Assembly (NCBI RefSeq): GCF_004006175.1
Contig: NZ_CP033219.1
Span: forward strand, 496,001-560,000
Direction of reading: 5' to 3'
Length of the DNA: 64,000 nt
Source: Parasedimentitalea marina
GTDB lineage: Bacteria; Pseudomonadota; Alphaproteobacteria; Rhodobacterales; Rhodobacteraceae
Below, piece after piece: positions 42,592-51,737 of this stretch. Position 1 is the stretch's first letter. Each line of letters begins with the position of its first letter. A program made the translations under genes and the position numbers. The notes under the pieces were generated by a model. It saw nothing but the letters and a program-made list of their open reading frames with translations, was not told the DNA's origin and did not search any database.

Positions 42592-44661
42592 TCACAGGTC
42601 AAGAACAAGGCTGGTGCTGCCCTCTGCTGGAACAGAACAACAGATTAGAACCTCGCCCTCTGCAACATCTGCGGTTGGTGGGGTGCGATAGGCTACCTCG
42701 CCTGACAGTTTTTTGACTGCGCAACTCCCGCAGGACCCTGCGCGGCAGGAAAAATCAGGAGTCAGCCCGTGTGCCTCAGCTGTTTCAAGCAAGGTACCAT
42801 CACCTTTTTCCCAATTCTGCTCAAAGCCTGATGCCTCAAATTTGACAACTGCCAGTTCAGCCTCTGGTTCGAGAGCATCAGGGGCCGTGCCTTCGTCGGC
42901 TGTCCGGGCCAGAGCGGCAGGGCCAAACGCTTCTGCATAAATGCGCGCGTCGCGAACGCCAAGCCCGCGCAGGCTATCGTATACTCCCTGCATAAAGGGC
43001 GGTGGGCCACAAAGGTAGAAGTCATAGTCATCCAGAGCCAAATGCTGGCGAAAGATATCGGCATTGATATGGCCGGTTGCATCGAAATCTGTGCCCAAGG
43101 TTTCGTGGCCTGCAGGGTTTCCAATCACCGAAATATAGCGAATTTTTCCGCCGGTATCAGTTTTTGCAGCGCGGAATGCTTCGGTGAAAGCCCTTTGATC
43201 CGTGGCATGTGCGGCGTGAAAAACAGTAAGTGGCCGCGTGAATCGCTTACGGACAGTTTCGTTGAGCACATGGCGTGTCATTGCCATTATTGGGGTTATC
43301 CCAACTCCGCCAGCGATCAGCACGGCGGGACGTTTTTCGAGCGCGTCTATGAAAAACGAACCTTTGGGGGCTTTGGCCTCGATCGTGTCGCCGACATTGA
43401 GGCTATCGTGAAGGTGGTTTGAGACGATACCACCCGGCTCGCGCTTTACGGAAATTCGGTAGGTCGGATCGCCGGGAGCGGAGGAAAGCGTGTAGGTGCG
43501 GACCTGCGGCCCATTTCCCTCAGGAGTGACCCTGACGGTCAGAAATTGCCCAGCTTCGAACGAAAACAAGGGATTGCTGTCGGTGGGTTCAAAATAGAAT
43601 GAGCGGATAACGCTGCTTTCGTCTACGATTTTGGTCACACGCAATGTCCGCCAAGTGTTACGCTGCTCTTCGACCTCTTGGCGCGCAATGGATGTGGCCC
43701 AATCGTCGGCCATCAAGGAATTAGGAGACCATTCGCCAAACTCTGCTCGAAATGGCAACGCATCATGAACGCGTAATCCATGGTCGAGGGTAAAGCGCCA
43801 GCCACGCTCGGCGCCTTTGAAAGCGGTGACTTCAGGGTGATCTTCCCACAGCATTTCAACAGTACCGGTAAGCATTAGTACATCGCCGGTTTCAAAATCC
43901 GGGAAAATGAGACCGGCTTTGGGGTTCACCAAGAAGTTGCCAATTGTATTGAAGAAGTTGTTGCCGGAATAGTCAGGGATGGTCAGCGTGTTACCATCAA
44001 CTTTCACAAACCCAGACCGTCCGCCACGGTGAGAGACATCAACGCCTTCGGCGACCAGCCCATTGTCCGGGTTGATGAAGCTGGTCACAAAAAACGTATC
44101 AGAACGTTCGATAAAGGCAGTGGCCTCACTATCAAGCGTTGTAAACCGATCAGCGGCGGGGCGGTCGATCTTAGCAGCGGGGTCGCGAATGAATTCAATG
44201 TCACGTGTTTGAATGTATTGTGGGCAATTTCCAAAAGATTGCGCCACACCCAGAGAAAACCCAGTCTCGCTTGTGGCGATCACATTGGCGTTCATTCGGT
44301 TGCGGCGGCGCGTGGGGATCTCAATACCCAACATGCCAATTGGTGCACCGTTTTTTATGGACCCCAGCAGCGGATCCTCGGCCACTGGCATAGCAGCAAG
44401 GTCAAGGCGGGTATCGCTTGGGGAGGTAATAAAGTCATTTCCCCCTGTCACGATAGAGGCCCAAGGCCAACCGCCTTCATCGACACTCCCGAGAACGACA
44501 AAGGGAATTTTCTCAAAAAACGCACGGTGTTGGTCCGGCATAAAAGGGCGGATTGCGATTTTGCCAAAGGCCTCCATCGCATCGCGCTTGCCGACACGGG
44601 CTTGGGCGTCTTGTTCGCCTGAGTGAAAGGGCGATTGCTGGAGTAGAGCTTGATCGGCCAT
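42592..44661 (-). CDS. Fusion protein: PNPOx-like flavin domain + FNR-type reductase + 2Fe-2S ferredoxin
   Basis: 689 residues from the ATG at 44661 with GAGG upstream. The first 320 residues are a pyridoxamine-phosphate-oxidase-like split barrel (FVVLGSVDEGGWPWASIVTG). A ferredoxin-reductase unit follows, with RTYTLSSAP (FAD) and GGVGITPIMA (NAD). A C-terminal plant-type 2Fe-2S domain has cysteines at about 639, 644, 647 and 674 (CRAGSCGSC...C). This order allows electrons to move from NAD(P)H through FAD and Fe-S within one chain. The PNPOx-like part may reduce or bind a flavin or quinone. Downstream of a glutathione transferase gene by 68 bp; probably one operon. Confidence 0.85.
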   Translation of the reverse strand: MADQALLQQSPFHSGEQDAQARVGKRDAMEAFGKIAIRPFMPDQHRAFFEKIPFVVLGSVDEGGWPWASIVTGGNDFITSPSDTRLDLAAMPVAEDPLLGSIKNGAPIGMLGIEIPTRRRNRMNANVIATSETGFSLGVAQSFGNCPQYIQTRDIEFIRDPAAKIDRPAADRFTTLDSEATAFIERSDTFFVTSFINPDNGLVAEGVDVSHRGGRSGFVKVDGNTLTIPDYSGNNFFNTIGNFLVNPKAGLIFPDFETGDVLMLTGTVEMLWEDHPEVTAFKGAERGWRFTLDHGLRVHDALPFRAEFGEWSPNSLMADDWATSIARQEVEEQRNTWRTLRVTKIVDESSVIRSFYFEPTDSNPLFSFEAGQFLTVRVTPEGNGPQVRTYTLSSAPGDPTYRISVKREPGGIVSNHLHDSLNVGDTIEAKAPKGSFFIDALEKRPAVLIAGGVGITPIMAMTRHVLNETVRKRFTRPLTVFHAAHATDQRAFTEAFRAAKTDTGGKIRYISVIGNPAGHETLGTDFDATGHINADIFRQHLALDDYDFYLCGPPPFMQGVYDSLRGLGVRDARIYAEAFGPAALARTADEGTAPDALEPEAELAVVKFEASGFEQNWEKGDGTLLETAEAHGLTPDFSCRAGSCGSCAVKKLSGEVAYRTPPTADVAEGEVLICCSVPAEGSTSLVLDL

Positions 44662-44729
44662 GGCGAACCTCATTTAAAAAATCAAAGAAATGGTTTGCCC
44701 AACCTTTATGGAACGGTTGGGCAAATGGC

Positions 44730-45362
44730 TCAGGCGGCAGTGTCTGCGCGCAAACCAACGGGTGTTACCTGCATTGGAACAAAGCCATCAAGCGCCTCGA
44801 TGTTGGTCAGCAGGCGGCGCACATTCGGATAAGGCTCCAGCGAAACGTCTCCTTCGGGAGCATGCGCTGTGTAGCTATAGATCGCAACATCAGCGATTGT
44901 GGGGGTATCACCGACAAGATAATCGCGGCCTTCCAAATGCGCCTCGATTTTCCCCAAAACCTTGGCTGCTGTAGCGTGGGTAAAGTCCACATCCAAGGGC
45001 GCCTTAAAGACGTTGATCAAACGGGCCGCGGCGGGGCCAAAGGCCAATTCACCAGCCGCCAGCGTTAGAAATTTTTGCACAGCGGCCTCTTCAGCTGGAT
45101 CAGTTGGGATGTACGATGGCGCATACTTCCGGGCCAGATAAACCAAAATCGCATTGCTGTCGCTGATCACGGTCTCACCGTCCTCGATCACGGGCACCTG
45201 ACCAAAGGGGTTCTTGGCAAGGAAATCGTCCTTCTTGTGGGCACCGTTTGCAAGGTCAACGGTCAGGACCTCGTGGTTGATACCTGCAAGGCTGGCGAAC
45301 AGTTCAACACGGTGTGAGTGGCCGGAAAGTGGGAAGCCGTGAATGCGGATGGCGTTAGACAT
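44730..45362 (-). CDS. Glutathione S-transferase family protein
   Basis: 210 residues. The N-domain has GFPLSGHSHRVELFASLAG by landmark (Ser14 region as in many bacterial transferases), then FGQVPVIEDGETVISDSNAIL with the cis-Pro turn. The C-domain ends in TIADVAIYSYTAHAPEGDV. AAAGGA precedes the ATG. It leads the minus-strand pair with the fusion flavoprotein and is divergent from a LysR gene 118 bp away, the probable regulator. Confidence 0.88.
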   Translation of the reverse strand: MSNAIRIHGFPLSGHSHRVELFASLAGINHEVLTVDLANGAHKKDDFLAKNPFGQVPVIEDGETVISDSNAILVYLARKYAPSYIPTDPAEEAAVQKFLTLAAGELAFGPAAARLINVFKAPLDVDFTHATAAKVLGKIEAHLEGRDYLVGDTPTIADVAIYSYTAHAPEGDVSLEPYPNVRRLLTNIEALDGFVPMQVTPVGLRADTAA

Positions 45363-45449
45363 GTGTGTTTTCCTTTGACGGTGCCAGGGTCAGTCCCCGG
45401 CGATGCCTTAAGAATAGCTTGAGCTGTCACCGGCGATAATGTACCTATT

Positions 45450-45477
45450 TGTTCAAATATTATGAATGGATTGAACA
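45450..45477. promoter_or_regulatory. Inverted repeat overlapping the LysR promoter
   Basis: TGTTCAA and TTGAACA, 14 bases apart, end three bases before the LysR start at 45480. This is a candidate autoregulatory site that also serves the divergent transferase gene. Confidence 0.5.
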
Positions 45478-45479
45478 TA

Positions 45480-46358
45480 ATGGACACGATCCAGGGCATG
45501 CGTACCTTTGCTGCTGTCGCGGCACATCAGTCTTTTACCGACGGTGCCAAAAGGGTTGGGATCAGCACCAAACTGGCCAGCAAATATGTGGGGCAGCTTG
45601 AGGAACGGCTTGGTGCGCAGCTGTTCAATCGAACCACCCGTAGCGTAGCACTGACCGAGACAGGCCGGTCTTATTATGACCGTTGCCTACCCCTGTTGGA
45701 GCAGTTTGATGAGCTCGAAGGACTGGTTCACGACAGGCAGTCAGAGTTGGCGGGGCGTATCCGGATCACCGCACCTACGGGGTTCGGATCGTCACATCTG
45801 GTCCGGATGTTGAAACCCTTTCAGGCGGCCCACCCAAAGGTCTCCATCGAACTACACCTATCTGACCATCATGTATCTATCATTGAAGAAGGTTTTGACC
45901 TTGCCGTTCGTTTTGGAATTCTGAAGGATTCCAGCCTTGTCGCACGCAAGTTGATGGACATGAGAATTGTCTGCTGCGCCTCCCCCGACTACCTGAGAGA
46001 ACATGGCGAGCCAAAGAACCCAGCCGCACTGACCACCCACAATTGCCTTCTTCGGACGATTTCCGGGTATGGTGACAGTTGGGATTTCAAAACCCCCAAT
46101 GGTGTTGGGTCGGTTCCGGTGTCTGGCAACTTTCGCGCCAATTCACCGTTGGCCGTTGCAAATATGGCTGCGGACGGGCTTGGGATTGGGCGTATCCCTT
46201 ATTATACAGTACAGCCATTTTTGAAGTCTGGGCAGCTTAAGTTGCTTTTTGAGGATGAGGAGGCCAGGGTTATCGGGCTTTATGCCGTCTATCCCCCGAG
46301 CAGACATTTGACGGCCCGTATCCGCGCACTGATAGAACATTTGGCGGATCAGACTTGA
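45480..46358 (+). CDS. LysR-family transcriptional regulator
   Basis: 292 residues from the ATG at 45480; an ATG at 45462 would add six residues and cannot be excluded. The helix-turn-helix (MRTFAAVAAHQSFTDGAKRVG by landmark, KLASKYVGQLEERLG) and effector domain (MDMRIVCCASPDYLREHG) resemble the CrgA/AaeR subgroup. It is divergent from the glutathione transferase / fusion flavoprotein operon and converges on the FAD oxidoreductase gene. Confidence 0.9.
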   Translation: MDTIQGMRTFAAVAAHQSFTDGAKRVGISTKLASKYVGQLEERLGAQLFNRTTRSVALTETGRSYYDRCLPLLEQFDELEGLVHDRQSELAGRIRITAPTGFGSSHLVRMLKPFQAAHPKVSIELHLSDHHVSIIEEGFDLAVRFGILKDSSLVARKLMDMRIVCCASPDYLREHGEPKNPAALTTHNCLLRTISGYGDSWDFKTPNGVGSVPVSGNFRANSPLAVANMAADGLGIGRIPYYTVQPFLKSGQLKLLFEDEEARVIGLYAVYPPSRHLTARIRALIEHLADQT

Positions 46359-46470
46359 ACTTGTTATTTTGCTTAGGGACCCACTATTAAAACTACATTG
46401 CCAAAGCGTGCCCCTGCGCGTGTTCGCCAAAACTCATCACGACATCTTGGTACCTCAGGATATCAGGCTC

Positions 46471-47532
46471 TCAAGCGGTTGCGTGTTTCAGGCTTGTGAG
46501 CGCATTCTCCGCGGCTTCCAAAGCCCCTTCGAGGTATCCGCCGAACTGGGGTGCTACTTCGGTTCCACTAAAGATAAGGTCCCCTTGCCAGACGTCGCTC
46601 AAGGCATGCGGCATCCCATACTCCGGATGGGACTGCAGCGGCACTTGGTCCGCAGATGTTGCAGTCAAAGGATCAAAAGCCCAATCCTTGATCAAAAGCG
46701 CAACCGGGTCTGCCGCATCTGGCCCGAACATACGGACAAACTGTGCCTGAATGCGCTGTCTCAACTCATGTTCATCCAGACGAGACCGCGGCGGCACACC
46801 GATGAAGCCAAACAAGGCATAAGGACCGCCTTGCGCAGGACTCGCATCGTGGATTTCGACCATCGGTCCATGGTGGCTCATCGCGTCGCCAGACAGGCCA
46901 GCTTCTGTCCAGAAGGATTTTTCATAGACCGCAACTACTTTAGCATGCCCTGCCATCCAGGTGGCGACGCTTTTCATGGCGTTATGGGCCTGAGCTGGCA
47001 GCGATGGCGAGAAGTCGATCTGGTCGGCTATCCGCAAAGGTAGAGCTAAAACAACGCGTTGTGCCAGTATCGCCTGGCCGTTACCCTCGATTGCGGTGAT
47101 ACCCTCTGGGCGCCGCTCAAGTGCAATGATCGGTGTGGATCGTAGTAATCGACCTTCGGGGATGGCACCGGCCAGCTTGGCAATTAGTGCACCGAGCCCG
47201 CCTTTCAGCCGATACGCTCCCTGCATGGATGCAAATCCCTGGCCCCGCTGCACATGGCCCTGTTCGGTTTCGAAAAGCAGATCTCCTTGGTAGGACTGAT
47301 CAAAGCGGGTAAGCCCCAGACGGTCCACCAATTTGGCCATTCGCGGTTGCCCCGGCCAGAACCACGCAGGCCCCAGGTCAAATGCACCTCCGCCAACGTG
47401 CTCCGTCAGGATGCGGCCACCCAAGCGGTCGCGGGCCTCAACCAGCAGGAAGTCCTGTTGCTGCTCGGCAAGCTGTGACGCAAGGTTCAGGCCGGCCAGG
47501 CCGCCACCGATGATCAGAGTTTCTGTCTTCAT
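46471..47532 (-). CDS. Flavin-containing amine oxidase-like oxidoreductase
   Basis: 353 residues. The FAD-binding Rossmann motif IIGGGLAGLNLASQL is at the N-terminus, followed by RLGGRILTE, the GG motif of monoamine oxidases. FSGTEVAPQFGGYLEGALEA lies near the C-terminus, where the flavin-contacting TEW/TE segment is expected. It is shorter than eukaryotic monoamine oxidases (about 500), as are many bacterial members. It would oxidise an amine or related substrate with release of peroxide. The cupin gene upstream (110 bp) is on the same strand. Confidence 0.85.
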   Translation of the reverse strand: MKTETLIIGGGLAGLNLASQLAEQQQDFLLVEARDRLGGRILTEHVGGGAFDLGPAWFWPGQPRMAKLVDRLGLTRFDQSYQGDLLFETEQGHVQRGQGFASMQGAYRLKGGLGALIAKLAGAIPEGRLLRSTPIIALERRPEGITAIEGNGQAILAQRVVLALPLRIADQIDFSPSLPAQAHNAMKSVATWMAGHAKVVAVYEKSFWTEAGLSGDAMSHHGPMVEIHDASPAQGGPYALFGFIGVPPRSRLDEHELRQRIQAQFVRMFGPDAADPVALLIKDWAFDPLTATSADQVPLQSHPEYGMPHALSDVWQGDLIFSGTEVAPQFGGYLEGALEAAENALTSLKHATA

Positions 47533-47642
47533 GTCTCACTTGCTTTCATGGGAAGCTACCACTCCAATCGCGTGGAGCAGGGGGTGACACAGGCCACCCC
47601 TGCCTTGGCGAGTTGCGCCACGGGCCATTCGGCACACAGGCT

Positions 47643-48311
47643 TCAAACGGCTGGTTTCTCTGCAAAGGGCAAATGCCCGGTCTTCATCCAGATTTTTGCT
47701 CCATCGGCACCTGCAATGGCCGAAAGAGCCTTTCCTTCGGGCAGGCGCAGCCAAGCATGCTTTGCCAGTACAGTGCCATCCACCGTAACTGAGCCGTCGA
47801 TAACCAGCATCTCGATCCCACCTATCGCACCAGAGGTCAGGATCGCACCCGCCTCAAGTTGGCTGTATGTCACCGTTTCGCGATCATCTTCATGTAGTTT
47901 GGCCGTGGCAATGCCATCCTCCGGAGCAGCCAGTTCCTCGGCCATGGTTTTGCGAAACTGGGTGCGATCCGCCATGTCGAACTGCCACAGTTTGACAAAT
48001 ATGGTGCAGCCTTCATCCGAACCCGGCGTATGGGCGCTGGTCGGCGGATTACGCACATAAGTGCCTTCGGGAAAGTCGCCGTGTTCGTCCTGGAATACGC
48101 CGTCAAGAACGATGAATTCTTCACCACCCGTATGGGTATGGGCCGAAAACTTGCTTCCGGGTGCATAGCGCACGATGGTCGTGGCACGAGCTACTTCGCC
48201 ACCTATGCGATCCAACATCCGCCGATCGACGCCTTTCATCGGAGAGGCTTGCCACTCGAGCTGATCAGAATGGACCAGTACGCGGGTCGAAAAATCGGAA
48301 TTGAGTTCCAT
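47643..48311 (-). CDS. ChrR-like double-cupin protein
   Basis: 222 residues. Two cupin domains resemble the C-terminal domain of the anti-sigma factor ChrR. The first has [32 protein letters not shown] with metal-binding His/Glu residues. The second is less complete ([22 protein letters not shown]). The N-terminal zinc-binding anti-sigma domain of true ChrR is absent, and no sigma-factor gene is adjacent, so a direct role in singlet-oxygen response is not supported. AAGGAC precedes the ATG. A TetR-type dyad lies 170 bp upstream. Confidence 0.8.
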   Translation of the reverse strand: MELNSDFSTRVLVHSDQLEWQASPMKGVDRRMLDRIGGEVARATTIVRYAPGSKFSAHTHTGGEEFIVLDGVFQDEHGDFPEGTYVRNPPTSAHTPGSDEGCTIFVKLWQFDMADRTQFRKTMAEELAAPEDGIATAKLHEDDRETVTYSQLEAGAILTSGAIGGIEMLVIDGSVTVDGTVLAKHAWLRLPEGKALSAIAGADGAKIWMKTGHLPFAEKPAV

Positions 48312-48479
48312 ATCTCTTGTCCTTTTAGGTCAGGCGGTTGTTTCAGTCTGGCCAACAATGGAGGGACGGGACGCAAACCTTGTGCGTCAATCCCGCAGGT
48401 TCTTCATGGTTTCGGGAAGCCTTCGACGTCGTGGGTTTTCATGGCCATACCTGTCCGTGAGCTGCAAGATGAATTCTAT

Positions 48480-48493
48480 CTACCGATAGGTAG
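48480..48493. promoter_or_regulatory. TetR-type operator-like dyad
   Basis: CTACCGATAGGTAG is a perfect dyad (5-base arms around GATA) in the 297-bp gap upstream of the ChrR-like gene. The shape resembles sites of TetR-family regulators of detoxification genes, but no TetR gene is adjacent. Confidence 0.45.
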
Positions 48494-48608
48494 GTGAGCT
48501 GTCAACACCCGTTTGCATTGAGAGCTGATGAAGCAAAGAGGCAGGCGATTGATCGACCGCGCCTAAAACGAATATTCCCGCCCAAGCGATCGTTGTGGGG
48601 ACTTACTG

Positions 48609-49331
48609 TCAGGCTGCTACTGTAACATCGGCCTGTCCGCCGCCGTTACTATAGGGCAAGTAGAAATCCACCAGCCGTTCAACATAGGTTTCTCTGTCCC
48701 CCTCTGTGCCGCTAAGCAGGCCAGATTGCTGTACCGCCCGCAACCACTTTGCGTATCGTTGCCAGACATCTCCTGACAGCGGCACAGAATAGGTACGGTA
48801 GTGTGACAGGATGATAGCAATCCGTGACGCAAACGGTGCAAATGCAATATCAACCGCATTGATGTCAGACCCGGAGAAAAACGGCCCCTGTGGTGACATC
48901 GCAGTACTGAATGCCGCCAATCCATCTTCCATCTCCTGAAGAGCGGCTGCGCCGTCTGCACTGCCCGTCGGGGCCTTCAATGCGCGATACATGTACGGGA
49001 TAATCTTGCGACCAGGGAAATCAATCCAGTACAGCGTGTCCGCCCGGGCTGCCGGGGACCGGGGAAACAGGTCAGGTCCCTGTCCCCGAAAAGCCTCGTC
49101 GATATATTCCAACACCCGCAGAGAGTCTGGCACCGTGACTGCCGCATCCGGACCTTCCTCCTGCACCTGAAACACAGGAACTTGTCCGGTCCCGCGCGAT
49201 ACACGCATCCAGTCTACTGTTTTTGCGTATGGATCGGTCTCTACATAGTCAAAGGAGACCTTTTTGTGTGCCAACCCTATCCAGGCTCGTTGTGCAAATG
49301 GGCAGTACCAAGCAGAATAAAGTGTAGCCAT
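48609..49331 (-). CDS. Glutathione S-transferase family protein (omega/IsoI-like)
   Basis: 240 residues. The N-terminus SAWYCPFAQRAWIGLAHKKV holds a CPF motif (Cys10) typical of omega-class and dehalogenating transferases, which use Cys rather than Ser or Tyr. The cis-Pro turn is TGQVPVFQ with DSLRVLEYIDE. The C-domain has DINAVDIAFAPFASR. A very strong AAGGAGG precedes the ATG. The carboxymuconolactone-decarboxylase-like gene lies 30 bp upstream on the same strand, so the two form an operon. Confidence 0.88.
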   Translation of the reverse strand: MATLYSAWYCPFAQRAWIGLAHKKVSFDYVETDPYAKTVDWMRVSRGTGQVPVFQVQEEGPDAAVTVPDSLRVLEYIDEAFRGQGPDLFPRSPAARADTLYWIDFPGRKIIPYMYRALKAPTGSADGAAALQEMEDGLAAFSTAMSPQGPFFSGSDINAVDIAFAPFASRIAIILSHYRTYSVPLSGDVWQRYAKWLRAVQQSGLLSGTEGDRETYVERLVDFYLPYSNGGGQADVTVAA

Positions 49332-49361
49332 AAAAGGCCTCCTTCCTTTTTGTGAACGAAT

Positions 49362-49928
49362 TCAGACCGCGTAGTCGCTAAACGCTGCATCCAGAGGGGT
49401 CTCAGCCAAATGGTTGGTGTAGTTCGAAAGCGTCTTAACGGATATTGCCAAGACCACAGCCAAAACGTGTTCTTGGGTGAAGCCGGCACTCAGAAAATCA
49501 TCCATCAGCGACGGATCTACCTTGCCGCGTGTCTCGGTCATGCCAAAGGCAAATCGCGCCAATGCATCCAACCGAGGGTCAGATATCGGTGTACCTGAAC
49601 GAAGGCTCTGCAACACATCTGCCGGAACGCCCGACATCTTGTCCGCCACCATTGAATGAGCCGCAGTACAGTAGTCACAGCCATTGGCGCGGCTGATCGC
49701 CAGAAAAACCACCTCTTGTTCGACCGAGGAAAACCCCGCCTCACTCCGAAAGGCCGCGTATCCGGCGTTATAAGTGCTGAACACTGCGGGTAGGTTGGCC
49801 ATGTACCCGTACATGTTGGGTACAAATCCCATGGCCTTTTTGGTTGTGGCCAGTTGCTCGGCCGCAGCAGGCAATACAGAGTTTTCATCAAGAAGCGGCA
49901 GGGTCGGCAAAACTGCGTGGGTCATCAT
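49362..49928 (-). CDS. Carboxymuconolactone decarboxylase / AhpD-like peroxidase-related protein
   Basis: 188 residues with the AhpD-like fold. The active-site motif is CDYCTAAH (Cys84, Cys87, His91), the same spacing as in AhpD-type alkylhydroperoxidases, and both cysteines are present, so thiol peroxidase or reductase activity is likely. Two consecutive ATG codons start it, with AAGGA upstream. It is divergent from a LysR gene with a perfect dyad between and co-transcribed with the Cys-type glutathione transferase. Confidence 0.88.
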   Translation of the reverse strand: MMTHAVLPTLPLLDENSVLPAAAEQLATTKKAMGFVPNMYGYMANLPAVFSTYNAGYAAFRSEAGFSSVEQEVVFLAISRANGCDYCTAAHSMVADKMSGVPADVLQSLRSGTPISDPRLDALARFAFGMTETRGKVDPSLMDDFLSAGFTQEHVLAVVLAISVKTLSNYTNHLAETPLDAAFSDYAV

Positions 49929-50014
49929 CTGTAATCCTTGGCTCGGAAACCGGAGATCAGTTTCTCGTGTTCAAAGGATGTAATCGATTGCCGAAAATAA
50001 ATAAGACTGGCAGG

Positions 50015-50033
50015 TTGGATATGATTTATCCAA
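50015..50033. promoter_or_regulatory. Perfect dyad between the AhpD-like operon and its LysR gene
   Basis: TTGGATA and TATCCAA flank a 5-base spacer 16 bp upstream of the LysR start. The T-n11-A pattern is that of LysR recognition sites. Confidence 0.65.
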
Positions 50034-50049
50034 ATTTGGCATGCATCAA

Positions 50050-50958
50050 ATGGACAATGAACTGGCTTTGCGACTGTTCGTAACCGTGGTTGAGGAAAAC
50101 AGCGTCTCCAAAGGCGGGGCGCGACTAAACGTGCCACAGTCCTCAGCTTCGCGCCTGCTTAGCCGGCTTGAGGAGAACCTGGGCACCCGCCTATTACAGC
50201 GTTCGACCCGCAGCTTACAACTGACAGAGGCAGGCAGGATCTACTTCGAACGTGCCCGCCAGATCGTGACCGCCCTGGACGAGGCCAGCGCCGCCGTCCG
50301 GGACCTCAGCGGTACACCCTCTGGGCTGCTCAGGGTGACTGCGCCTGCTGGATTTGCACGTCAATACATCGCACCGCATCTAGTTGAATTTTCATCGCTC
50401 TACCCTGAAATCAACCTGGGCCTTTCACTGCAGGACACGGTCGAGGATCTTGTCAGTCTCGGCTATGATATCGCAATCCGGTTCGGGGCACTGCCAGACT
50501 CTGGACTCGTCGCTCGCAACCTTGCAGGCAGCACCCTTGTCGCTTGCGCAAGCCCTGCCTATCTGGATCAACACGGAGCACCAGAACAGGTCGCGGATCT
50601 GGCGGCACGCAATTGCCTGTGCTTTCGCTCCAACCCCGGCAAGAACAGTTGGAGTTTTACGCTTGGGGACCAATCTCAGTCTGTGAAGGTCGGTGGCTCG
50701 ATGTACAGCAACAATGGCGATGCGCTGATGGCGGCGGCCCTGTCTGGTTACGGAATTATCATGCAGCCGTCATGGACAGTTCAGATCGCACTGGACAGTG
50801 GCCAGCTTGTCCGGATCTTACCCGATCACCAACACGGCCCTTCCAGCATCCCTATTCACGCGGTCTTTGCCCATAAACAACATTTACCGCCCAAGACCCG
50901 CGTTTTTGTAGAGTTTATGACCCGGAAGATCAGAGCAAACACCTGGGCCATATTCTGA
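50050..50958 (+). CDS. LysR-family transcriptional regulator
   Basis: 302 residues from the ATG at 50050, which matches the usual MDxxxALRxF opening; the ATG at 50041 would add three residues. The helix-turn-helix is ARLNVPQSSASRLLSRLEENLG and the effector domain includes GLVARNLAGSTLVACASPAYLDQHG by landmark. CrgA/AaeR-like, close in type to the regulator at 45480. It is divergent from the AhpD-like/transferase operon and probably controls it. Confidence 0.9.
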   Translation: MDNELALRLFVTVVEENSVSKGGARLNVPQSSASRLLSRLEENLGTRLLQRSTRSLQLTEAGRIYFERARQIVTALDEASAAVRDLSGTPSGLLRVTAPAGFARQYIAPHLVEFSSLYPEINLGLSLQDTVEDLVSLGYDIAIRFGALPDSGLVARNLAGSTLVACASPAYLDQHGAPEQVADLAARNCLCFRSNPGKNSWSFTLGDQSQSVKVGGSMYSNNGDALMAAALSGYGIIMQPSWTVQIALDSGQLVRILPDHQHGPSSIPIHAVFAHKQHLPPKTRVFVEFMTRKIRANTWAIF

Positions 50959-51037
50959 GGCCAATTCCCTTTCCCTTCCCTCTGAGCCTCACACGGGGCT
51001 TCCTACTACCCGACATCCTCTCCCGGAGGGTGTAGCC

Positions 51038-51238
51038 ATGGATCAGACATGGCACGACAAACACACTCTAACCCCAGGAATGCACGTCGTCATTCATGCC
51101 TTCGACGATATTCCTGAACATGAGTTCGAAATATCCGAGGTCTTCGGCGACTGCGTTGGCAGTTATTCTCTCACAGGGCCACTGGCTGGCGAATACGGCG
51201 AGCCTGATTTCGAGATGATCCTACGGGTCCTCGACTGA
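51038..51238 (+). CDS. Small hypothetical protein
   Basis: 66 residues, acidic, with no signal peptide and no family I recognise. It is supported by a strong GGAGG eight bases before the ATG and by protein-like composition (HVVIHAFDDIPEHEFEISEVFGD by landmark). It stands alone 79 bp after the LysR gene, next to recombinase debris. Confidence 0.6.
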   Translation: MDQTWHDKHTLTPGMHVVIHAFDDIPEHEFEISEVFGDCVGSYSLTGPLAGEYGEPDFEMILRVLD

Positions 51239-51273
51239 ACCATCCTCACAATCTAACAAGAAACGAACAGGCT

Positions 51274-51381
51274 ATGTCGTCTGCTCGAATTCGCTATGCC
51301 TGCCTGAAAGGTCAGACTGGGCTTTATCGTAGAAACTACCCCAAGGACGTTGCTGCATTCCTTGGCCAACAAGCCCAGTAA
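51274..51381 (+). pseudogene. Probable N-terminal remnant of a tyrosine recombinase (integrase)
   Basis: A 35-codon reading frame from ATG 51274 to TAA 51379-51381 encodes RYACLKGQTGLYRRNYPKDV followed by AAFLG. Integrases of Rhodobacteraceae often start with a short basic segment then 'G-x-x-YYRRxxPxDvxxxLG' (DUF6538-like); the spacing here is the same. Nothing of the catalytic domain follows. I treat it as a truncated integrase; the call rests on pattern memory and not on a search. Confidence 0.45.
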
Positions 51382-51437
51382 TGGTACAGTCAAGATTACC
51401 GGGCGTACCCAGCGTCGCATTCCGCGCACCACCCAAA

Positions 51438-51737
51438 AACTGCATTTATCACACCGACCGTGGCAGCCAATATTGTTCACACGACTATCAGAAGATCCTG
51501 CGCCAACACGGCTTCAAGGTATCCATGAGCAGAAAGGGTAATTGCAGCGACAAAGCGGCCGTCGAAACATTCTTTAAAACCATCAAGGCAGAATTGCTCT
51601 GGTGGCATTCATGGGAAACGAGGCGGAAGGTTGAGATGGACATCTTCGAATACATAAACGGGTTCTACAATCCCCGGCGCCGCCACTCAGCATTGGGCTG
51701 GAAAAGCCCCACCGCCTTTGAACGGAAGGTGGCTTAA
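51438..51737 (+). pseudogene. IS3-family transposase OrfB fragment
   Basis: About 99 residues remain of the integrase core: CIYHTDRGSQYCSHDYQKIL, SMSRKGNCSDKAAVETFF (with the DNA.V.E catalytic region altered to DKAAVETF), EYINGFYNPRRRHSALGW and SPTAFE, ending in TAA at 51735-51737. The first 180 or so residues and OrfA are missing. The right end of the element probably lies near 51775 (GCGGGACAGGTCCA). Confidence 0.85.

Noticed and set aside
47643..48311. Full ChrR anti-sigma factor
   Set aside because: Only the cupin part is present; the zinc-binding N-domain and a neighbouring ECF sigma gene are missing.
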